DNA from: Rhodanobacter sp. DHB23
GTDB lineage: Bacteria > Pseudomonadota > Gammaproteobacteria > Xanthomonadales > Rhodanobacteraceae
Assembly (NCBI RefSeq): GCF_014842975.1
Contig: NZ_JACYXK010000021.1
Coordinates: forward strand, 124,001-188,000
Length of the DNA stretch: 64,000 bases
Direction of reading: 5' to 3'
Part shown: positions 7,328-14,797 of the stretch, one piece after another
How the letters are laid out: every line of letters starts with the position of its first letter
Numbering within the stretch: the stretch's first letter is position 1
Notes under the pieces: model-generated
Seen by the model: the letters and a program-made list of their open reading frames with translations, nothing else
The model's database searches: none
What the model was told of the DNA's origin: nothing
Made by a program: the position numbers and the translations under genes

Positions 7328-8539
7328 ATGCCGCCCAGTCGCCGCCACGAACTGCCCCCCACCGCCGGCCTGCCACTGACGCTGGCCGATCTGCGTCCCG
7401 GCAGGGCCTCGCTGGCCGCCGACGTCGCGGCGCAACTCGGCACGCCGCCGCTGGCGCTCACCTGCTCCGGCACCGCCGCGCTGCTGATCGCGCTGGCCGC
7501 GCTGCGCGAACTCAAGCCCGCGCGCCGCCGCGTGGTGATGCCCGCCTACACCTGCCCGCTGGTGCCGCTGGCCGTGCACCAGGCCGGATTGGAAGCCGTG
7601 CCGTGCGACCTGCGTCCCGGCCACTACGACATGGATCCGCACGCGCTGCGCGCAGCCTGCGACGAGCGCACGCTGGCGATCCTGCCCACCCACCTCGCCG
7701 GCCGCGTGGCCGACGTGGACGATGCGCTGGCCGTGGCCAACAACGTGGGCGCCCACGTCATCGAGGATGCCGCGCAGGCGCTGGGCGCGCGGCGCGACGG
7801 CGGCAGCGTGGGCCTGGCCGGCGACCTCGGCTTCTTCAGCCTCGCCGCGGGCAAGGGCCTGTCGATCTACGAGGGCGGCCTGCTCGTCGCGCGCGATCCC
7901 GGACTGCGCGACCGGCTGGCGCACACCGCCAGGCGCATCGCGCCGTTCAAGCCTGGCTGGGAACTCCGCCGCAGCACGGAACTGCTGGGCTACGCCGCGC
8001 TGTATCGCCCGCGCGGCCTGCGCCTCGCCTACGGCAACCCGCTGCGCAGCGCGCTGCGTCGTGGCGATCCGGTGGCCGCGGTAGGCGACGATTTCTCGCT
8101 GCCGCTGCCGCTGCATGCGGTGGGTCGCTGGCGGCAAGCCGTCGGCGCGCACGCGGCCGCGCGACTGCCCGCTTTCATCGAACAATGCACGGCGCGTGCG
8201 CAGCGCTACCTCCCGCGCCTGCGTGCCATCCCCGGCGTCGACGTGCTGGACGACCCCGCCGGCACGCACGGCACATGGCCGTTCTTCATGCTGCTGCTGC
8301 CCGACCAGCGCCGTCGCGACGCCGCGCTGGAACAGCTCTGGCAGGCTGGCCTGGGCGTGAGCCGCCTGTTCATCCACGCCCTGCCCGACTACGCCTACCT
8401 GCGCGGCATCGTGCCCGCCGCCGGCGTGCCGAACGCCCGCGACTTCGCCGCGCGCAGCCTCACCATCGGCAACAGCGCGTGGCTGACGGATGCGGACATG
8501 GATGCGGTCTGCGGCGTGCTGGAAGCCACCGCACGCTGA
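7328..8539 (+). CDS. DegT/DnrJ/EryC1/StrS-family PLP aminotransferase
   Basis: 403-residue fold-type I PLP enzyme. Family features in order: TCSGTAALLIALAAL (substrate and phosphate loop), VVMPAYTCPLVPLAV, ILPTHLAGRVADVDD, VIEDAAQALGARR (Asp that contacts the pyridine nitrogen), then FFSLAAGKGLSIYEGG with Lys176 as the likely internal aldimine lysine. DegT-family members transaminate keto-sugar nucleotides during synthesis of surface sugars or antibiotics. The spacing after Lys176 is compact, and the C-terminal third (about 200-403) is less family-like, so the substrate may not be a nucleotide sugar. It follows the transporter pair in the same direction and probably forms an operon with it. 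Confidence 0.8.
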   Translation: MPPSRRHELPPTAGLPLTLADLRPGRASLAADVAAQLGTPPLALTCSGTAALLIALAALRELKPARRRVVMPAYTCPLVPLAVHQAGLEAVPCDLRPGHYDMDPHALRAACDERTLAILPTHLAGRVADVDDALAVANNVGAHVIEDAAQALGARRDGGSVGLAGDLGFFSLAAGKGLSIYEGGLLVARDPGLRDRLAHTARRIAPFKPGWELRRSTELLGYAALYRPRGLRLAYGNPLRSALRRGDPVAAVGDDFSLPLPLHAVGRWRQAVGAHAAARLPAFIEQCTARAQRYLPRLRAIPGVDVLDDPAGTHGTWPFFMLLLPDQRRRDAALEQLWQAGLGVSRLFIHALPDYAYLRGIVPAAGVPNARDFAARSLTIGNSAWLTDADMDAVCGVLEATAR

Positions 8540-8564
8540 AACCACGCCGTACCGGATCGCGCGT

Positions 8565-9713
8565 TCAAGGCGGCGTAGGTATCAGCTCGACCTTGGCATC
8601 GTCGTACAACGTAGCCATCAAGGTACGTCCATCCGGCAGGAACGACACCTCGCGCGGGAACCCGGAAGCCGCCGCCGTCAGCATCTGCTTCGGCACGCCA
8701 TCCACCAGCGTGAGTCCGGCCACCTGTCCGGCCGCCGCGGCGCCGAAACGCGAAGACAGGGCCGCCCACACCTGCCTGCCATCCGGCCGCACCGCCACGC
8801 CCACCGGACTGGTGCCGATGGCGAAGCTCGCGTAAGCGGACCTGCCGGATGCCGACAGCAGGTCGCCGGCACGGAACTCCAGCAGCGCGCCGCTGCCGCG
8901 CGCGGTCACCCAGATGGTGTCACCCGCAGGAGCCACGGCCACCCGCACCGGATTGCAACCGGCCGCCACCACCGACTGCACGGCCTTGCGCGGCGCGCTG
9001 GCGACCTTGGCGACGTCGATGCGGAACAGCAAACCGGGCGGATGCATCCGCTCGTCCTTCGTCTCCGGCGTGCATGTCGCATCCAGGCCGGCGGTGCGCG
9101 GGGCGATTTCGCTGGTGGCGTACAACCATTGGCCATCCGGCGATTGCGCCAGGCCGACGGGCGCCGGCGCCAGCGGAATGCGCCCCGCCAGCGCGTCCCC
9201 GCGAAAGCCGCTGCCGGCCGCCTTCGCGAGATCGAACACGCTGATCGCATGCGCGAGTTCCTGGCTGACGAAGAGCAGGCGACCATCGTTGCTGACCAGT
9301 GCATAGACCGCCTGCGAACCCATGCCGTCGCTCAACTCGCCCAGCAGCGGATGGCCCTGCGCGTTTTCCAGCTGGGCCACGTCGAACACGTCCGCACCCT
9401 TGCGTTCGGCGACGGCCAGCAATCTGCCGTCGTGCGACAGCGATTCCCCGTAGGCCGGCGCGGGCATCGGCACGGTGTGATCCAGCTGGAACGTGCCACC
9501 CTGGTTGCGCAGCACGGCCACCGCGCCATGCTGGCGATCGATGGTGAGCGACACGAACGCCCAGCAACCATCGGCGCTGGACAAGGCCGAGAAAGGATGG
9601 CCCGGCACCGCCACCCGCGCCGCCTGCGTGGGCATCGTGCAGGCCGCGGCCTGCGCCGTCCCCGCAAAAGCCGGCACCAGCATCCCGAACAGCCAGAAAA
9701 GCACGTGTTTCAT
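8565..9713 (-). CDS. Secreted YVTN/YncE-type beta-propeller protein
   Basis: 382-residue exported protein. The start MKHVLFWLFGMLVPAF is a signal peptide with cleavage near AQA-AAC (about residue 23). The rest is a run of about seven 40-50-residue repeats built around SPDGQWLYAT, SNDGRLLFVS, RPDGRQVWAA and LPDGRTLMAT, the pattern of 7-bladed propellers of the YncE/lactonase superfamily. No catalytic residues can be assigned. Family members are periplasmic scaffolds or lactonases of unknown substrate. The gene converges on the aminotransferase and stands upstream of nothing in its own operon. Confidence 0.78.
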   Translation of the reverse strand: MKHVLFWLFGMLVPAFAGTAQAAACTMPTQAARVAVPGHPFSALSSADGCWAFVSLTIDRQHGAVAVLRNQGGTFQLDHTVPMPAPAYGESLSHDGRLLAVAERKGADVFDVAQLENAQGHPLLGELSDGMGSQAVYALVSNDGRLLFVSQELAHAISVFDLAKAAGSGFRGDALAGRIPLAPAPVGLAQSPDGQWLYATSEIAPRTAGLDATCTPETKDERMHPPGLLFRIDVAKVASAPRKAVQSVVAAGCNPVRVAVAPAGDTIWVTARGSGALLEFRAGDLLSASGRSAYASFAIGTSPVGVAVRPDGRQVWAALSSRFGAAAAGQVAGLTLVDGVPKQMLTAAASGFPREVSFLPDGRTLMATLYDDAKVELIPTPP

Positions 9714-9811
9714 GACTTTCCCCGAACGCCTGTCCATGGCCTCTCCATGGTCCGCGTACTTCAGCCAAACCCGGCGCGCCCGTCAACGCGCACGCCTTCG
9801 CGCAGGCGGAA

Positions 9812-10693
9812 TCAGCCGCCGCGCTCGGCGATGGCGCCAAGCAGCCCGAGGTTCAACGCATGCTGCTGCGCCTGCCAGCCGGCGACCAGCGCGGGATCGA
9901 TCTCGGGCTGCTCGTCCATCGCGGAGAGCCTGCGCTTCCACCACGTGCTGTAGCGGTAGTGCGAGACCTCGCCGTTGATGTCGCTGCCGGCCAGCCCGTT
10001 GCGCAGGCTGCCGATCAACGCCAGCGCGTGGTCGAGCTGCAGGCGGCCCTGGTCCCAGTTGGTGCGCGCCACCTCGGGCGCGAACGCGTCCTTGTCGATG
10101 GTGAGGTAGGTGGGCAGGGTTTGCGTGCGCTGGTGCCCGACGAAGGCATCGACCAGCGCGTCCGGCGTGTCGAAGCCGCGGAACGCGCGCGCGATGCCCA
10201 GCCGGCGCGACCAGGCGGTGTCCACGCCCATGCTCCAGTACGTGAGCTTGCCGCGCAGCAGCGGCGTGAGGTAGTTCTCCCACGCATGGCCGGCACCGAT
10301 GTCGTGCGAGGTGATGCCCAGCACGTGCACGTGGTCCACGAAGGGCAGCGCGGCCACGCGGCGTACCCAGGAGCCGCAGTGCACGCCGAACGGGAAGCGC
10401 ATGTTGTCGGGGTGGTTGTCCAGTACCACCACCTGGATGGACGTGGCCGGCTTGAGCCGCGCGATCAGCGGCCAGCTGAGGTGGTGGAAGTCGCCCGAGC
10501 CGGTGAACACGGTGCCGTACTGCGCGGGCAACTGCGCGTCCAGCAAGGCACGGAAGCGGCGCATGGTGGCGAGCGAACAACCGAAGCGGATCGCTTCCTG
10601 CCATTCGGCCAGCGGCAGCACGAGGCCGTCGGGCAGTGGGCCTACCGAGCTGTCGATGTCGAGCACTACCGGGCGATGCGCGGAGGCGTTCAT
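9812..10693 (-). CDS. Divergent arginase-fold (ureohydrolase-like) protein
   Basis: 293-residue protein that I place in the ureohydrolase superfamily from its metal motifs. GDFHH at 67-71 stands for the family GGDHS motif, DNHPD at 92-96 for DAHxD, and TIDKD at 198-202 for the SxDxDxxDP motif. Arginase, agmatinase and formiminoglutamase bind two Mn ions with these residues. The rest is unlike known arginases, and the start VVLDIDSSVGPLPDG is distinctive. ATG 10693 was chosen because upstream codons lie in an intergenic repeat. It is next to, and in the same direction as, the FemAB-like gene. Substrate unknown. Confidence 0.62.
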   Translation of the reverse strand: MNASAHRPVVLDIDSSVGPLPDGLVLPLAEWQEAIRFGCSLATMRRFRALLDAQLPAQYGTVFTGSGDFHHLSWPLIARLKPATSIQVVVLDNHPDNMRFPFGVHCGSWVRRVAALPFVDHVHVLGITSHDIGAGHAWENYLTPLLRGKLTYWSMGVDTAWSRRLGIARAFRGFDTPDALVDAFVGHQRTQTLPTYLTIDKDAFAPEVARTNWDQGRLQLDHALALIGSLRNGLAGSDINGEVSHYRYSTWWKRRLSAMDEQPEIDPALVAGWQAQQHALNLGLLGAIAERGG

Positions 10694-10710
10694 GGGCACC
10701 TCGATGCATA

Positions 10711-10903
10711 GCCCCTCTCCCGCCGGGAGAGGGGTTGGGGTGAGGGTTCGGCCAGTGCGGAATGCTGCGCTCTGCCCGAACCCTCGCCCGCCTGGATTCG
10801 CGCCATCCATGGCGACTCACCCCTGCGGGGCCGGCTTCGCCGTTCCGCCGGCGCTCCAGCGCCTGCAGGTCGGCACCCTCTCCCGGAGGGAGAGGGATTC
10901 ACC
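10711..10903. repeat. Dispersed CCTCTCCC/GGGAGAGG palindromic repeat cluster
   Basis: The intergenic stretch opens with CCCTCTCCCGCCGGGAGAGG and ends with CCCTCTCCCGGAGGGAGAGG, with GGTGAGGGTTCGG and CCGAACCCTCGCCCG facing each other in between. The same building blocks recur at 13619, 14622, 46777 and 50256, so this is a member of a dispersed REP-like family rather than a gene part. No ORF with coding character lies in it. Confidence 0.75.
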
Positions 10904-10939
10904 AGGAAAGGTCGGGGCAAGCAATGGGCGACAGGGAAA

Positions 10940-12010
10940 TCACTCATCGTCCTTCTCCGCGGATTCCTGCCAGCTGCGGTCGCTCTCGAAATGCCCGCCC
11001 AGCCTGCGCAGCAGCGCGCGCAGCAGGGGATTGCGTGCGTACACCGCATGGCGGGTGAAGGTCATGCTGGCGCCGAGGAAGGATTTCACTTCCGGGTCGG
11101 TCCAGCCGGCCACGTAGTGTGTCAGCCCGCGTTCGCTCGCATAGCCCAGGTTGTGCATCCAGCTCACGAAGTACAGGTTGTGCTCGCGCGCCTCGGGATA
11201 GGCGAAGCCGATGTATTTGTCGACCAGCTTGCCGCCGTGTTCGTAGCAGAGGTTCCAGCCGATCAGCCTGCCTTCGTGGCGGTAGACGAACACCACGCCG
11301 CCGCTGCCCGCGTCCTGCAGCAGCAGGCGGAAGTAATCCAGGCTCAGGCGATCGAAGTGGATCTCGCTTTGCGCGTACACGTTGTCGAACAGCGCGTAGT
11401 ACGCGGCCAGCACGGCCTCGTCGCGGAAGCGCACGTCGCCGGTGCGCACGACCTCGATGTCGAGGTCGGCGCGCGAACGCAGCTTGCGGCGGATGTTCTT
11501 CCGGCGGCTGTAGCTGAGCTTCGCCAGATACTCGTCGTCCGAGGCGAAGTCGATCGGCACCCAGGCCAGCGCCTGCCCCTCCAGCAGCACGAAGCCCTCG
11601 GCCGCGCAGGCCTCGGCGAAGGCGCGGGCGCAGGCGTTCTCCGCGTCGCTCAGCAGCGGCGAATCCTGCGCGATGTCCTTCACGATGAGCAGCTTGCACT
11701 CGCGACCCCAGGCGGCCTTCAAGCCTCGCGCCAACCCGGCCGGCGACACGTCCTGCGGCAGCGGCGCGTATTCGGTCACCGTGCTGCCGGCGAAGCGGGT
11801 GCGCCAGCGCAGCAGGCGGCTCCAGTACCGGTACAGCGGCAGCCCGGCCACGCGCCTGCGCAGTTCGTCGTCCGCCGTGGTCAGCAGGTCGAACGGCGCC
11901 ACGAAGCCCGGCATGCCCTGCGGCGAATACCCGGCCGTGAAGCCGATCGGCGGCTGCGCCATGAATGCCGCCAGCAGCGCGCCCGGTTCGAGTTGCGAAA
12001 TGAAAGGCAT
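10940..12010 (-). CDS. FemAB-like (GNAT-fold) acyltransferase
   Basis: 356-residue protein resembling the peptidoglycan biosynthesis/recognition FemAB-like family (tandem GNAT folds that use aminoacyl-tRNA or acyl donors). Recognisable parts are KLSYSRRKNIRRKLRSRADL (about 185-204), VYAQSEIHFDRLSLDYF, and GWNLCYEHGGKLVDKYIGF, the usual C-terminal GNAT strand. No signal peptide or membrane helix is seen. The ATG at 12010 is 93 bp from the divergent acyl carrier protein gene, so the two sets may share a control region. By analogy with FeeM-FeeL and NodA-NodF, it may take an acyl group from that carrier and transfer it to an amine. That is inference. Confidence 0.68.
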   Translation of the reverse strand: MPFISQLEPGALLAAFMAQPPIGFTAGYSPQGMPGFVAPFDLLTTADDELRRRVAGLPLYRYWSRLLRWRTRFAGSTVTEYAPLPQDVSPAGLARGLKAAWGRECKLLIVKDIAQDSPLLSDAENACARAFAEACAAEGFVLLEGQALAWVPIDFASDDEYLAKLSYSRRKNIRRKLRSRADLDIEVVRTGDVRFRDEAVLAAYYALFDNVYAQSEIHFDRLSLDYFRLLLQDAGSGGVVFVYRHEGRLIGWNLCYEHGGKLVDKYIGFAYPEAREHNLYFVSWMHNLGYASERGLTHYVAGWTDPEVKSFLGASMTFTRHAVYARNPLLRALLRRLGGHFESDRSWQESAEKDDE

Positions 12011-12103
12011 GAGTAAGCGAGTTTGCCTAGACTGTACGGGCCAAGCTTGGCCGGCACACCTTGCACCGGCCTTCCATTGTCGCCCGCCACCAAGGATCCC
12101 GTC

Positions 12104-12376
12104 ATGACCGGAACGACCCAGCAGCAAGTGTTCGAGATCATCGCCAAGCAGGCCAAGGTCGACGTGGCGAACGTCACGCCCGAGTCCACGCTGAAGGATC
12201 TGGGCGTCGCCTCGCTGGAGGCCATCGAGCTGATCTTCGACATCGAGGAGCACTTCGACATCCACTTCCCGGAACAGCAGGGCGCCAACTTCGACAGCGA
12301 CACCGCGCAGAGCCTGGTCGACGCCGTGCAGAAGGCGCTGGACGAGAAGGCCGCCGAAGGCGAAGGCGGCCAGTAA
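12104..12376 (+). CDS. Dedicated acyl carrier protein
   Basis: 90-residue acyl carrier protein separate from the housekeeping AcpP. It has the four-helix pattern and the phosphopantetheine serine at Ser37 in LGVASLEAIELIFDIEEHF. The usual DSL is ASL, so the Asp before the Ser is replaced by Ala, which may affect which transferase activates it. The C-terminus is charged (DEKAAEGEGGQ). AAGGA at 12091-12095 precedes ATG 12104. The stop TAA and the next ATG share one base (TAATG), coupling it to the ketosynthase. Such pairs serve specialised lipids, as NodF-NodE do for Nod factors. Confidence 0.88.
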   Translation: MTGTTQQQVFEIIAKQAKVDVANVTPESTLKDLGVASLEAIELIFDIEEHFDIHFPEQQGANFDSDTAQSLVDAVQKALDEKAAEGEGGQ

Positions 12377-13608
12377 TGCCCACCATCGAGACCCGCCGCG
12401 TCGTCATCACCGGCATGGGCGCGATCAGCCCGCAGGGCGTGGGCGCCCGGGCGCTGTGGCACGGCCTGAGCGAAGGACGCAGTGCGATCGGCCCGCTGCG
12501 CCACAAGGACAGCGAGGTGCTGCGCGTGAAGATCGCCGCGCAGGTGCCGGACAGCTTCGACCCGGCCACCGGCATCGACGAACGCACCCTGCCCCTGCTC
12601 GACCGCACCTCGGAATTCGCGCTGCACGCGGCGCGCGAGGCGATCGCGCATTCGGGCATCGACTTCAGCCGCGACGGCCTGGGCCTGCGCACCGCGGTGA
12701 TCGTGGGCACCGGCGTGGGCGGCGAGACCACCCAGGACGAACAGAGCCGCCGGCTTTACGCGGAAAAGGCCAGCCGCACCCATCCGCTCACCATCGTGCG
12801 GCTGATGACCAACGCCTCGGCCAGCCAGATCAGCATCGCCTACGGGCTGCGCGGCGCCACCTATGCGGTGGCCAGCGCCTGCGCCTCGGCCAACCACGCG
12901 GTGATCCAGGCGGCGCAGATGATCCGCTACGGCATGGTCGACGCGGCCGTCACCGGCGGCACCGAGGCCTGCCTCAGCTACGGCGCGCTGCGCGCCTGGG
13001 AAGCGATGCGCGTGCTGTCCGACGACACCTGCCGCCCATTCAGCGCGAACCGCCGCGGCCTGGTGCTGGGCGAAGGCGCCGGCATCTTCGTGCTGGAATC
13101 GCTGGAGCACGCGCGGGCGCGCGGCGCCACCATCCTCGCCGAACTCGCCGGCACCGGCATGAGCGCGGACGCCAGCGACATCGTGATGCCCAGCGCCGAC
13201 GGCGCCGCCTCCGCGATGCGCCAGGCGCTCGCCGAGGCCGGGCTGAATCCCGAGGACGTGGACTACATCAACGCCCACGGCACCGGCACCCAGGCCAACG
13301 ACAGCACCGAGACGCGCGCGATCCGCCTCGCCTTCGGCGCGCATGCCGACAAGCTCGCGGTGTCGTCCACCAAATCCATGCACGGCCATGCGCTGGGCGC
13401 CTCCGGTGCGCTGGAGCTGGTGGCCGCGATCGGCGCGCTGCGCGAGAACGTGGTGCCGCCCACCGCCAACCTGGACAAGCCCGATCCCGCCTGCGATCTC
13501 GATTACGTGCCGAACACGGCGCGCGAGATGCCGGTGCGGGCGGTGCTCAGCAATTCGTTCGCGTTTGGCGGGTTGAACGCCGTGCTGGCGTTGAAACGGG
13601 CTCCGTAA
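12376..13608 (+). CDS. FabF/NodE-type beta-ketoacyl-ACP synthase
   Basis: 410-residue condensing enzyme that extends an acyl chain by malonyl-ACP decarboxylation. All catalytic residues are present: Cys169 in ASACASANH, His301 in NAHGTGTQAND, Lys333 and His336 in TKSMHGHALGASG. The C-terminal NSFAFGGLNAVL is the usual family end. The length and full Cys-His-His set indicate an active elongating enzyme, not a chain-length factor. It is translationally coupled to the preceding ACP gene (one-base overlap) and has its own dedicated carrier, so it probably serves a special acyl product rather than bulk fatty acid synthesis. Confidence 0.9.
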   Translation: MPTIETRRVVITGMGAISPQGVGARALWHGLSEGRSAIGPLRHKDSEVLRVKIAAQVPDSFDPATGIDERTLPLLDRTSEFALHAAREAIAHSGIDFSRDGLGLRTAVIVGTGVGGETTQDEQSRRLYAEKASRTHPLTIVRLMTNASASQISIAYGLRGATYAVASACASANHAVIQAAQMIRYGMVDAAVTGGTEACLSYGALRAWEAMRVLSDDTCRPFSANRRGLVLGEGAGIFVLESLEHARARGATILAELAGTGMSADASDIVMPSADGAASAMRQALAEAGLNPEDVDYINAHGTGTQANDSTETRAIRLAFGAHADKLAVSSTKSMHGHALGASGALELVAAIGALRENVVPPTANLDKPDPACDLDYVPNTAREMPVRAVLSNSFAFGGLNAVLALKRAP

Positions 13609-13618
13609 TCCCGCCTTC

Positions 13619-13661
13619 CGCCCCTCTCCCGTACGCGGGAAAGGGGCTCGCGGAGAGGGGC
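13619..13661. repeat. Dispersed CCCTCTCCC/GGAGAGGGG repeat
   Basis: CCCCTCTCCCGTACGCGGGA followed by AAAGGGG and GGAGAGGGG forms a small imperfect palindrome 11 bp after the ketosynthase stop. It belongs to the family seen at 10711 and 50256. In the rest of the 13609-13980 gap I see no gene and no clear terminator. Confidence 0.6.
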
Positions 13662-13980
13662 TCCCACTCCGCGTTTTCGCAAGTTCCAAAGCGGTTTCGT
13701 GCACCTGCCGAGGTGCAACCCATGTCCTGGCACACCTGTTACCTATGTCTCCGGTCCATACAGTAGCCAAGAGAAAATAGCCAAAGCGAAACAGCAGCCC
13801 ACGGCTCGCTGCCTTTGAAACTTTTTCCCTGCACGCGAAGACTTTGCTCAAGCGCCGATCCTGCCGGCTGGAGCCGGCCACAGGATTGATCACGACGCGC
13901 CATCAGCCACGCTGATTGCTTGCGGCGAACTTTCCTGTTGGGCACACTCGGACGAGTGCGCCCCAGGGAGGAAGTGCGTG

Positions 13981-14451
13981 ATGAGAGCACCACTTGGATG
14001 GTTGGTCCTGGCACTCGGGCTGGCTTGCGTACCGACGGCAAGCGCTGGCGACATCTACAAATGCATGGTCAACGGAAGCGCGGTTTACCGCGATCAACCG
14101 TGCTCGACGGTCAAACCCGACGAGGGCAAGTTAGCCGTTCGCGATACCCAGTCGGACGACAGCGCAACGGGGAACAGCCCGGCGGCCTTGATGCAGGGCA
14201 TTCGCAGACTCACCGAACGAGAACGCCAACTGGATGCGCAACGCGACAGGGCGCAGGCCCTGCTCAGGGTACGCATGGCGAACGTCACCGACGATCACGC
14301 AAGGCAGCGGGAAATTGCCGCGTTCAAGAGTGACTGGCGGGATCGCTTCGCGGAAAACCGGCGTCAGCGCGAACTACTGCTTGATCAGCTAAGGAAACTT
14401 TGCCCGGGCGGCGCCTCAAGCCGTTCGGGTCGAACGACCTGCAACAAATAG
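13981..14451 (+). CDS. DUF4124-domain exported protein
   Basis: 156-residue protein with a signal peptide (residues 1-22, ending near ASA-GDIYKC). The DUF4124 signature DIYKCMVNGSAVYRDQPC follows directly at about 24-41; two cysteines there and two near the C-terminus (LCPGG, TTCNK) may form disulfides. The middle (about 65-130) is charged and helical, rich in Arg, Glu and Gln, and may be a coiled coil. GGAGGAA at 13967-13973 supports ATG 13981 over the GTG three bases earlier. The function of DUF4124 proteins is unknown; they are common periplasmic proteins in Xanthomonadales. The local base composition is slightly less GC-rich than its neighbours. Confidence 0.78.
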   Translation: MRAPLGWLVLALGLACVPTASAGDIYKCMVNGSAVYRDQPCSTVKPDEGKLAVRDTQSDDSATGNSPAALMQGIRRLTERERQLDAQRDRAQALLRVRMANVTDDHARQREIAAFKSDWRDRFAENRRQRELLLDQLRKLCPGGASSRSGRTTCNK

Positions 14452-14621
14452 CCCTTATTGCCGGAAAAGGGACGGGCAATTAAGCCTGACCCGCATCGTG
14501 ACGCTTTGCCTCTAGCGCGCAGGATGCGCGCCTGCTTTTCCGGAGCACCGGCGGTGGGACGTGGTCGACAAGGCCGCACGACGAAACCGCCCTGAGACTT
14601 GCGAGAGTACAGAAGCAAAAG

Positions 14622-14664
14622 CTCCTCTCCCCCAACCCCTCTCCCGCAAGCGGGCGAGGGGAGA
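14622..14664. repeat. Dispersed CTCTCCC repeat
   Basis: CTCCTCTCCCCCAACCCCTC continues into TCCCGCAAGCGGGCGAGGGG, the palindromic unit shared with 10711, 13619 and 50256. It lies in a 346-bp gap (14452-14797) that otherwise holds only the terminator of the downstream minus-strand gene; I see no coding sequence there. Confidence 0.6.
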
Positions 14665-14747
14665 TCGGGATCGTCTCGAGCACCGCTCCTCACTCCGCCC
14701 TTCTCCTCGGGGGGGCGAGGGAAAAAAGCAAAGAGCCGAAAAGCAAA

Positions 14748-14773
14748 AGGCCCGACGGTTTCCCATCGGGCCT
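14748..14773 (-). terminator. Rho-independent terminator of the class III aminotransferase gene
   Basis: On the minus strand AGGCCCGA and TCGGGCCT form an 8-bp stem around a 10-base loop, followed by TTTTGCTTTTC. It lies 25 bp beyond the stop of the aminotransferase. Confidence 0.8.
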
Positions 14774-14797
14774 TTCGTCCGCAAAGCGCGACGGGGG

